Below, in pieces: positions 53,699 through 62,610 of a DNA stretch of 64,000 nucleotides. The translations under genes and the position numbers were made by a program. Location of the stretch: contig OX359190.1 in the NCBI GenBank assembly GCA_947172415.1, positions 248,001 through 312,000 of the forward strand. Direction: 5' to 3'. Within the stretch, counting starts at the first letter, position 1. Each line of letters opens with the position of its first letter. Below the pieces are notes generated by a model that worked only from the letters and a program-made list of their open reading frames with translations, was not told the origin of the DNA and made no database searches. The DNA is from Chondrosia reniformis. Lineage: Eukaryota > Porifera > Demospongiae > Chondrillida > Chondrillidae.

Positions 53699-54037
53699 AG
53701 ATTTGTGGCAATGGGACGTTTGAACTGCAGAATAGACAGAGTAGCTGGAGTAGTGGAAACTAACAGACCGGACCAGAAGAACTACCACTATCAGGTGAGC
53801 ACTACTAATGTGAGCTAGACCCTCCAGTCCTCCATGTTTTGTTGAGGGGAAATGTCAGATCTAAGAAATCTAATAGTCTTTAAAGTCTTTAAAGTCTTTA
53901 TATTTGTGGTTACTCCTTCCAGTGAACTATATACATGTAACGTTTCCTTCTTCTTGTCCTCTAATTAGGCAACCATCAAGCAGGGAGACTTGTTACTGAA
54001 CAGATTACAGAAGTTGAGCAGGATTATCAACATTTAG
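53699..54037 (+). pseudogene. PSMD6: PSMD6 3' remnant, copy 3 (last two exons, open)
   Basis: Exon 53699-53794 ([17 protein letters not shown], then [15 protein letters not shown]) and exon 53969-54037 (TIKQGDLLLNRLQKLSRIIN, stop). Of the three remnants this alone has both exons without deletion or frameshift, yet the rest of PSMD6 is absent. Confidence 0.85.
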
Positions 54038-54617
54038 CAGTTGTTTGACTCTTAAAACTTTGAACTGTCTCTGTGATCATGATAATTTTAGAGTTGTCAT
54101 GTTCAGTTGACAATTATATGATACATTTACATACTGAATGCATATTTGCAATATGTGAAAAAATTGATTTTAATAAGTTGGTTTACAAAACTGTTATACA
54201 ATAATTTACAATAGTATACTGAATGCTTTTATAACTATTGACAAAAGTAACTATTATTTATTGAGCTGTGGATGAATGGAGTATGTCTGAATGGTCACAC
54301 TAAGGAGAGGGTAGGAGGAAGTGTCAGGTGAGCTGGGACTAGTAGTACTGTTATTGAGTGTCATGTAAAGGGACACTCGTCAGCTGAGACACCACTTGTA
54401 TATTCTTGTATATTCTTATATTTTCTTGTATATTCTTGTATATTGAAGGGGAAATAATACTTATATAATTGACTGAGGTCATGTATAAATTACTATATAT
54501 AGAATATTTCCCATCACTTTCTGGAGTGTGTTTAGCTGTATATACGTACTTTTGAGAATGTTGAAATAACAGACTAGAAACTCCAACTCTAGTTACTAGT
54601 AGAGCTCTCTACTTTAG
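54038..54617. other. PSMD6 / PEX12 intron 4 junction
   Basis: AT-rich spacer, then PEX12 intron 4 from about 54,300, with a TTGTATATTC repeat at 54,400-54,440. No exon is seen. Confidence 0.5.
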
Positions 54618-55007
54618 GTGTCTCTCTGTAGCCATGTTGGGTGCAGCCTACGTGCTGAGGTTCCTTGACTGGTGGATGGCAGAGGAGGGACGCACCACAC
54701 GGCAGGCTGTGACTGTCTTACCAAACCCTCCCCCACCCAGGGACACACAGGTAGGATTGTCTTAATCGTTGCTAGGCAACCATCTAAATCTACTGATTCT
54801 TGTGTTTACAGGTCCAGAGTCTCTTTCCTGCAAATGTGTGTCCTATGTGCCACAGTTGCCATAGCAACCCCACCACCCTCACTACCTCAGGATATGTCTA
54901 TTGCTACTCATGTATTCTTCCTCATGCTCAACAGCACCAATCTTGTCCTCTGACGACTACCTACACTGGAATGGCAATGTGTTAGATTATACACTTCCAA
55001 CACATAG
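54618..55007 (+). pseudogene. PEX12: PEX12 copy 6: last two exons
   Basis: Exon 54618-54750 is open (MLGAAYVLRFLDWWMAEEG, NPPPPRD). The last exon (from 54812) keeps the RING-like CPMCHSC, TSGYVYCYSC and QQHQSCPLT. It then loses two bases (GACGAC for GACACGAC) and shifts before the LPTLEW tail. Upstream exons are absent. Confidence 0.85.
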
Positions 55008-55275
55008 CTACTGTATAAATATCTATATTGACATGTGATATTAACTCTTTCTATGAAAGATGTTATTAAATTCATTGTCCTTTTTATTATTTTGTCCATT
55101 TTCAATTGAACAAGTGACTGGCTTTAAAGGGAAAGTTACCAAATTAGGAAAACACTTGTAATGTAATTTGTAAATAAAAATATGATAAATAAATTGAAAC
55201 TCGTTGTACAACAATAATTTCAATAAACTAATTAAATAATTGTTCACAGTTAACAAACTTGTTCTCTAAACGTTC
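55008..55275. other. convergent 3' intergenic segment
   Basis: AT-rich spacer, nearly the same as 62,330-62,610. No gene is seen. Confidence 0.4.
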
Positions 55276-55896
55276 TCAAAGTACTACTACTCTACTGTTA
55301 TTAAGATCTGCTATGTAAATGAGTCCATCACTATCAACTGCTACACCAACAGGACCATTCAATCCAATATCAGTCACTTCATGGACACACTGTCCATCTT
55401 GTGTGAAGATGCTGAGCTTATTAGCACTCCATGAAGCGACCACTATATGTCCATCACTTGTGACTGCTATACCTTGTGGATTTTTAACAATGCCATTACC
55501 AAACTGCCTAATAAACTGACCATTCTGCTGAAACACTTGAATGCAATGATTATCACTTGTGACATACACCAAATCATCAGGTGTCATGAGAATGTAACGA
55601 GGGAAATAAAACTCTCCTTCAACTTCACACTCGTGACCAAACCTGTACAGGAATGTACCTTCTTCTGTAAACACAGAAACACAATGACTTCCATACTCTG
55701 CCACAAATATATGTCCTTCCTTGTTAACTGCCACACCACATGGATTACTAAGTTGACCTTGATCTTCACCTTTTCCTCCAAACTGCCTTACAAATTCACC
55801 AGCTGCTGTGTAGATACTGATGTAGCCATTAATGTCACTAACTATCACATTCCCTGTTCTACTTAGTGTTATTCCATACAATCTACCACCATTCTT
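55276..55896 (-). pseudogene. TRIM-NHL 3' fragment (NHL blades 2-6 only)
   Basis: About 206 codons homologous to the end of the TRIM genes, starting at KNGGRLYGI (position about 521 of the 730-aa copy) and running to the shared RVVVL terminus. It is open throughout. Blade entries are RLY, NPC, YFPRY, NPQ and NGPV, a further distinct combination. RING, B-boxes, coiled coil and filamin are missing; homology breaks at 55,896 into AT-rich DNA. It may act as a sequence donor for gene conversion, but cannot make a TRIM protein. Confidence 0.85.
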
Positions 55897-56201
55897 ATTT
55901 CAGAGTGAAAAAAGTGGAAATGTATATATGCAAAGGATTTCCACATTTATTTGGGAATTTCTGTTAAGGAGTCAGTTAATTTACTATTTCAAATTTTATA
56001 ACATCATTTGATAGATTTTTCTATTTTTAATATGTACCTTCATTATACAGAATCAGACACGGAGACACTTTATAGTGAAATAAACTTCTCATTTTTATAA
56101 TTTTGAAGATATTAAATTAATTTAAATGAATCATTACACAATTAATTTATTCTTTAATTTAAAAAAATGTTCACAGTTAACAACTTGTTCTCTAAAAGTT
56201 C
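55897..56201. other. spacer between the TRIM fragment and TRIM copy 7
   Basis: AT-rich, with no match to the usual PEX12-TRIM spacer until about 56,165. The PEX12 exon normally found downstream of a TRIM gene is missing here. No gene is seen. Confidence 0.45.
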
Positions 56202-58391
56202 TCAAAGTACTACTACTCTACTGTTATTACTGTTATAATCTGCAATGTAAATGAGTCCATCACTATCAACTGCTACACCACGAGGACCTTTCAATCCAAT
56301 ATCAGTCACTTCATGGACACACTGTCCATCTTGTGTGAAGATGCTGAGCTTATTAGCACTCTGTGAAGCGACCACTATATGTCCATCACTTGTGACTGCT
56401 ATACCTCGTGGATCCTTCACAATGCCATTACCAAACTGCCTAATAAACTGACCATTCAGCTGAAACACTTGAATGCGATGATTATCACCATCTGTGACAT
56501 ACACCAAATCATCAGGTGTTATGAGAATGTAATTTGGGTAATAAAACTCTCCTTCAGCTTTACCCCTGTGACCAAACCTGTACAGGAATGTACCTTCTTC
56601 TGTAAACACAGAAACACAATGACTTCCATACTCTGCCACAAATATATGTCCCTCCTTGTTAACTGCCAAACCAACTGGATTACTAAGTAGACCTTGATCT
56701 TTACCTTTTCCTCCAAACTGCCTTACAAATTCACCAGCTGCTGTGTAGATACTGATGTAGCAATTATTATAGTCACTAACTATCACATTCCCTGTTCTAC
56801 TTAGTGCTATTCCAAACAACCAATCACCATTCTTGAATTTGAAGCTTCTTATAACTTGACCTTGTCTGTTTAGGATAGTCACTTGTCCTCTCTTATCTGA
56901 ACAGTATAGCAAACCATCCAGACCTACTGCAACACCCAAATACCCAGAACCTGATGGATGCTTGAACTCCTGCTTGACTTCAGTAATTCCGCTAGCACCA
57001 ACTACCTTCACCTCTACTGGACTGCCTGCTACATCATGTCCTCCAACAGTCACACTCAGATGGCACTTCTCTGATGGAACACTCGCAAACTGCACCTCGT
57101 ATGTGCCATCTCTCATGTCTGCTACTTTACCAAACACAGGAACACCTGCTGTCACAGGACGAAGGACAGCCAACACTTTCTCTCCTCCTCTGTACTCATT
57201 GCCTCTCTCATCTCTTGTCTTCACCTTCAAGTGAAGAGGTTTCTTTATCCAAGGTCTCATTTTGCAGGTAATGACGTTATCCTTCACTTCCACTCCTTCC
57301 ATAGTGCAGTTTGGTGGATAGGGACCGTGATGGATGCTTCCAAGTGATGAGATGTACTTTTCCACTTCTTCTCGATCACAGCTCTTCAGACCAACAGAAG
57401 GTTGGATGGAGGCTCTTGGCATTGAGATACTGCTGCTGAGAGATGACATGCGACTGACAATCTTCTTTGTCACTGATAACTGCTCTTCTGTTGTTCCATT
57501 CAAACTCATCTCTTCTGACAGGCAATGGAATGCATCAAGCTTCTTCAGACTGACCTTTAATTCTCTCTCGCGTCTCTCAAGTTCTTTTCTACCCTTGTCT
57601 TCTGCTTCCCTCACTTCAGCAGCAAGACCATCACAGCGGGCTGTCACCATGGCAAACAGATGCTCCTTCATTCCAGCAATCTCTCCTAACGCATTCTCAG
57701 ACTGCTGTTGGAGACTAGCTTTGCTGTCCTGCACTTCTTGGAGAGCAGATCTGATTGCCTTCCTTTGAGTCCTCACGGATGAAAGGCACTGCGTCAGAGT
57801 GGTCTTGTTGGACTCTCCCAGCTTATCGTCAATGTACGACACTTTGTGGGAATGGTGAGGTTCGATCGATCGACAAATGTGACAAATCATTTCTTCACAA
57901 GTGTGACAGTAAAGTTCGCAATTCTTACTGTGTTTCAAGCATTTGAACAAATCCTCTTTCTTACCGCCTTGCTCAAACACTCCTTGCAACGGCTTCATTT
58001 CGTGTTTCTTCAAGACTTTTCGAGTTTTATGATGATCAACGCATTCTTGGCAAATGAACGCATCGCAAGTCGAGCAGAAACTTACGGCCGATCTCTCTTC
58101 TTCGTGTTCCTCCTGACAGATGACGCCTTCCTTCCGGTACTGGTTGCTCAAAGCCTTCCTCAGAGCGAACGGATGGTCAGAAAGATCCTTGAGAGACAAT
58201 GAGAACACTTCCTCGCAAATCTTGCAGGAGACGCTGCGATGGAGAATCTTGTCTCGACATTCTACCTTCTCACACAAAGCTAACGAGTGGAGACACGGTA
58301 GACATTTCAACTCTTCTACTTTCTCTCCGCAACCGACACAAGAGAGACTAAGCTCTAACTGAATGAGTGGGACCGCTGGGAGCTCCGCCAT
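56202..58391 (-). CDS. TRIM-NHL protein, copy 7 (729 aa, intact, single exon)
   Basis: Standard layout with all zinc ligands. The N-terminus is slightly altered (VPLIQLELSLSC). Blade entries are GYL, WLF, NPV, YYPNY, DPR and KGPR. The blade-2 loop is SDYNNCY. The last blade ends ADYNSNNSRVVVL with two extra residues, exactly as in copy 1, although other blades differ. That mosaic pattern fits segmental gene conversion. B-box 1 DHHKTRKVLKK combines features of copies 4 and 5. Confidence 0.93.
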   Translation of the reverse strand: MAELPAVPLIQLELSLSCVGCGEKVEELKCLPCLHSLALCEKVECRDKILHRSVSCKICEEVFSLSLKDLSDHPFALRKALSNQYRKEGVICQEEHEEERSAVSFCSTCDAFICQECVDHHKTRKVLKKHEMKPLQGVFEQGGKKEDLFKCLKHSKNCELYCHTCEEMICHICRSIEPHHSHKVSYIDDKLGESNKTTLTQCLSSVRTQRKAIRSALQEVQDSKASLQQQSENALGEIAGMKEHLFAMVTARCDGLAAEVREAEDKGRKELERRERELKVSLKKLDAFHCLSEEMSLNGTTEEQLSVTKKIVSRMSSLSSSISMPRASIQPSVGLKSCDREEVEKYISSLGSIHHGPYPPNCTMEGVEVKDNVITCKMRPWIKKPLHLKVKTRDERGNEYRGGEKVLAVLRPVTAGVPVFGKVADMRDGTYEVQFASVPSEKCHLSVTVGGHDVAGSPVEVKVVGASGITEVKQEFKHPSGSGYLGVAVGLDGLLYCSDKRGQVTILNRQGQVIRSFKFKNGDWLFGIALSRTGNVIVSDYNNCYISIYTAAGEFVRQFGGKGKDQGLLSNPVGLAVNKEGHIFVAEYGSHCVSVFTEEGTFLYRFGHRGKAEGEFYYPNYILITPDDLVYVTDGDNHRIQVFQLNGQFIRQFGNGIVKDPRGIAVTSDGHIVVASQSANKLSIFTQDGQCVHEVTDIGLKGPRGVAVDSDGLIYIADYNSNNSRVVVL

Positions 58392-58639
58392 TTGCAGACC
58401 TCGCTTAGTTGCTTTATTTGGTAAATGTTTATTCTAACTGTCTGTTGTTTGTCTAATTTTAGTAATCAGTCCAGTTGTTACTATTTTGGTACTTTATGGT
58501 TTATGTAGCAATCTATAGATCGATTTTAGTTTAGCTTTATTGTTTATGTAGATCCATTTTTAATAGTATTTTGAATTATGTTTTTGTGTTAATGTGTGCT
58601 TAAACTTTTAATTTTATACTCCTGACCTTCTACTATTAA
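58392..58639 (-). promoter_or_regulatory. conserved 5' flank of TRIM copy 7
   Basis: The TRIM 5' block, slightly diverged (TCGCTTAGTTGCTTTATTTG), followed by the TATAGATCGATTTTAGTTTAG motif. It is interrupted by the piggyBac-type MITE at 58,640. Confidence 0.45.
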
Positions 58640-59259
58640 CCCTTTATGCGCGAGATAATTACGTGGGCGTAATAATCACCAGAAGCGATATTTAATTGTC
58701 ACGAGGACACCATGAGGCAGGAATTAAAATTCGTCACCTCGATAGGAATGTGGCAACTCTTTATGACGGTAAAACTTTGATGCCGATTTTTAGCCATATT
58801 TTGTTGCTCTATTGGCTTCTAAGATGCTCTAATTTTCGAGATATTACCTCTTTTAGTGAAGAAAGTAAGCACGGCTATGTTTTCTAAGTTCCTTCGGGTA
58901 AGAAGCTTTCTCTGACTATCTACGGAAGCAAATTCGGTCAGGAAGAGCCCTGGTTATCCTTTTGTAACGATATATCTTTAAGTAGTCTTTTCAAAGCCCT
59001 AGAACATTGGAGAAGCGTCGTAGCCTCAAACAAATTGTTTACCAAACCGTCAAGTGAAGCGTGGCAAGCAGAATAAGGCGCACAAATAAACCACCGTCTT
59101 TAGTCTTTGTATCGCCAACATTTCGGCTGCAGCAGTGTTATGTAGCTCTGTAAATCTTACTACAAAACGTCCATGGTATCTTTGACGCAAATATGCGTCT
59201 CTCGCTATTGAAGATACCTAATTAATTGACGCAAATATGCGTCACTCGCGCATAAAGGG
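58640..59259. mobile_element. 620-bp piggyBac-type MITE with TTAA target duplication
   Basis: It is flanked by TTAA at 58636-58639 and 59260-59263. The perfect terminal inverted repeats CCCTTTATGCGCGAG and CTCGCGCATAAAGGG, together with the TTAA, are diagnostic of the piggyBac superfamily. A subterminal palindrome GACGCAAATATGCGTC occurs twice near the right end (about 59,188 and 59,228). The only open frame (58696-58887) is short and unrelated to transposase, so it is non-autonomous. Confidence 0.92.
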
Positions 59260-59263
59260 TTAA

Positions 59264-59941
59264 ATAAGCTTAAAAAGTTAGAACTTGGAATAAGGAAAGT
59301 CATCATTGTACAAACTATAGCATTGTATCAGTTAAATTGTGCAATTAGCACACTCACGTGCTAATTGTTTAAAAGCTTAAAACTAATAAAGTTTTAACAC
59401 ATTCACTCGAATGAGCGAGATCACACGATCATCTAATGTAAATTGACAAGGAAGAATATATTTTTTTATGTACATATATATTCATTTTTGTGTATATAGG
59501 GTTGCAGATCAAAATGGCAGTCGTCATGTAATTGCAAGTTGAATACGGAACTTTATTTCTTTTTTTAAGAAATTGCTTCATTTCCTTCTACTTGTCTCAC
59601 ACTCGCAACTTGTATTTGTCTTTTAGTGTAACCTAGTTAAGTAAGGTTTATTTTGTGACACACCTCATTGAGTCAATTATAATGGAGACATTCTGTTATA
59701 TTCAAAGAGTTTCAGACAATTAGGACTGCGCATGCATTACTCTTCACCAAATATATTTAAGACAAACATTTGAGTTACATTTACAGTACATTATATACAT
59801 CATAACTTTTGATTTTATCATGCACTTTGAAATTAATGGATATTACAATTATAAGCAAGTAATTTATAATTTGCATGAATTATAAGCAATTGCAACTGTT
59901 TCAATGCAGTTAAAAGTTTAAAAGTGAAAAGTGCCTTAATA
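59264..59941. other. spacer between MITE and FBXO7 copy C
   Basis: AT-rich. It includes a short block shared with 13,361 and 52,719 (GCAGATCAAAATGGCAGTCG at about 59,505). No gene is seen. Confidence 0.45.
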
Positions 59942-60729
59942 TCAAGGATTTGATCTAAAAAAGTAACGGAATGGATCTGAGTATATTCCTCCAACACTTG
60001 GTGGGCGTGTCCCAGGAAAAAGATCAAACTCTCCACCTGCATACACAACAAGTACTTTAACAAACTGAGGGGAAATCCCTTGTTAATACCCTTCCTTCAT
60101 TGCTATCTGCTTCAAAACCTTTGTAAATGAGTTCCGCATGTAGGACAATAAAAATGGCCTCCACAGTGTTACGCGGAGGGTTGGACCTGTATACTGATTG
60201 AAGGATCTCCCCCTTTCGTGACAGACATGGCACTGCTCTAGAGCTGCTCTCGGAGATGCCATCTTCACATGCATCACTCAGATATGGACCAGGTGGGAGT
60301 GGTTCAGTGACACTTCCTCTTTGGGGGTGTGTCCTAGTGGGCGTGTCCTTATCTCTGGTAGGTGTGGCAATACTCTGGGGACATGAAGCTATTCCAACCA
60401 TTTCATCTTGTCCAGCAACCTCTTCACTTTCTGCTGTCCAGTCCTCCAGCACCCAAATCACGTCCCCGTGCACCAGTCCGAGAGAGACTAGGGACTTTCC
60501 CTCGCCACTCAGTACATCTCTTCCGTTGAATGATAATTCGAGTTTGGAACTACCAGATAAGAAATTCAAAGTGATGGGCTATTAAAAGGTAATATAAGCG
60601 CCTAGCTTACTCTACCTTACTTACCAGTTCCTGGAAAATGTTTCTTTTCAGTTCTCTTAGAGTCACCTTGTGATCCACTTGTAAGGAAATGGTTCGTTTG
60701 ACTCGTTTACTTTTGATCCGAATCTTCAT
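59942..60729 (-). pseudogene. FBXO7: FBXO7 copy C: internally deleted
   Basis: Exons 1 and 2 are open through the ubiquitin-like domain and linker. It keeps the base missing in copies A and B, so the frame runs through PTRTHPQRGSV, PLPPGPYLSDACEDG and EILQSVYRSNPPRN to GFEADSNEGRV. It then breaks off at DFPS and is joined directly to the final exon (FDLFPGTRPPSVGGIYSDP), losing most of the FP domain and the whole F-box. It therefore shows the probable ancestral frame of the linker while being non-functional as an F-box protein. Confidence 0.83.
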
Positions 60730-60937
60730 GGCTGCAGAAAAGTAAGGGAAAATCCCGAAATAAAATGGCTGACGATACGCCTCTATCGATCTCATGATCA
60801 ACAGTCGCTTGCTCTCTCTCTCCCCCTCCCAACCTTCTTAGAGCTACTATGAAAGGATGGAAAGGCGTTAAGAATGGCAGTTCAGTCACTAAAGTAATGT
60901 GTTCCGCTTTGGCTGCGATCTACTTTTCCAGTACCGA
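60730..60937. promoter_or_regulatory. FBXO7/PEX12 head-to-head promoter region (copy C)
   Basis: Colinear with 35,121 and 41,930. It has a short insertion (TATCGATC) before CTCATGATCAACAG. Confidence 0.45.
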
Positions 60938-62329
60938 ATGGAGTACAGTGAGATCGTTCAAGCAGCAGTTGATGGAATCTTCATTTTGACTCAAGGTATG
61001 TACGCTACTTGCGAGTCGTGCAATGTAGGAATGTCGCAGTGTTGAAATGTTAGTCAACTGAACAAGGTCTGGCTGAGCGACGAAATGTTGTAAAATAGTA
61101 CATGAATATTTTAATATTTTAATATCTTAATATTTAGTCTATCTTAATATTTTTTTTTATATTTTTCGACAGTTTATTAGTTTTTGTGTTATTAGGAGAA
61201 TCGTTTGTGGAGTACTTTTACAGCTTAGAAAGATTGAAGCCACTCCCCCAACCACGCCTACCTCTGAGGAACCGCCTGTTCTCTCTACTCTTTGTGGTTG
61301 GTCATTTAACACTTTCAACTTGTGCAGTTCAAATGTAGTGACATTGTCCGTCTCAGTAGGTAGGACTTCCTTATGTCAAGATGAAAATGGAGGAAATTTA
61401 TCATCAGTCTTGTGAGTAGCAGGACAGTGAAGAGACTGTACCACATCAGTGGAAGTGGTTTGTGAAGATGTACCCAATCCTTCATTTCATAGAGGAGGTC
61501 AGTTTAAGTTGTTACCATGGCAACCTAGTCCTCGCCCTACTCTCTCTTCTGTGTAGGTTGTAAAATTCTTATTTAATTTCTCTTATTTGATTGAGAAAAG
61601 TAAATATTATTTCCTTGAGCTGTGGATGAGTGGAGTGTGTCTGTTGAATTAGGGAGGGGGTAGGAGGAAGTGTCAGGTGAGCTGGGACTAGTAGTACTGT
61701 TATTGAGTGTCATCTAAAGGGACACTCGCCAGCTGAGACACCACTTGTATATTCTTGTATATTCTTGTATATTGAAGGTGAAATAAAAGTTATAATTGAG
61801 TGAGGTCATGTATAAATTACTATATATAGAATATTTCCCATCACTTTCTGGAGTGTGTTTATCTGTACTTTTGAGAATGCTGAAATAACAGACTAGAAAC
61901 TCCAACTGCTCTTTCTAGTTACTAGTAGAGCTCTCTACTTTAGGTGTCTCTCTGTGACCATGTTGGGAGCAGCCTACGTGCTGAGGTTCCTTGACTGGTG
62001 ATGGCAGAGGAGGGACGCACCACACGACAGGCTGTGACTGTCTTACCAAACCCTCCCCCACCCAGGGACACACAGGTAGGAATGTCTTAATGGTTGCTAA
62101 GCAACCATCTAAAAATACTGATTCTTGTGTTTTCAGGTCCAGAGTCTCTTTCCTGCAAATGTGTGTCCTATGTGCCACAGTTGCCATAGCAACCCCACCC
62201 CCTCACTACCTCAGGATATGTCTATTGCTACTCATGTATTCTTCCTCACGTTCTACAGCACCAATCTTGTCCTCTGATACGACTGCGCTGGAATGGCAAT
62301 GTGTTAGATTATACACTTCCAACACATAG
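60938..62329 (+). pseudogene. PEX12: PEX12 copy 7: complete exon set, several lesions
   Basis: Sister of copy 4 over all six exons. It shares the one-base loss at FLDW (GACTGGTGATGG, about 62,000). Its own lesions are TAG in exon 3 (TGTGAGTAGCAGG for TGTGAGCAGCAGG, about 61,415), a one-base loss in the last exon (CCACCCCCTCAC) that shifts the TSGYVYC part, and a 4-base loss near 62,286. GT-AG borders are mostly kept. Confidence 0.85.
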
Positions 62330-62610
62330 TTACTATATAAATATCTATATTGACATGTGATATTAACTCTTTCTATGAAAGATGTTATTAAATTCATTGT
62401 CCTTTTTATTATTTTGTCCATTTTCAATTGAACAAAGTGACTGGCTTTTTGAGGGAAAGTTACCAAATTAGGAAAACACTTGTAATGTAATTTGTAAATA
62501 AAAATATGAATTGATAAATAAATTGAAACTCGTTGTACAACTAATCTAATAATTTCAATAAACTAATTAAATAATTGTTCACAGTTAACAAACTTGTTCT
62601 CTAAACGTTC
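62330..62610. other. convergent 3' intergenic segment before TRIM copy 8
   Basis: AT-rich and nearly identical to 55,008-55,275. No gene is seen. Confidence 0.4.

Noticed and set aside
58696-58887. 63-codon frame inside the piggyBac-type MITE as a transposase fragment
   Set aside because: No DDD motif context or cysteine-rich tail, and the element is too short; treated as non-coding.
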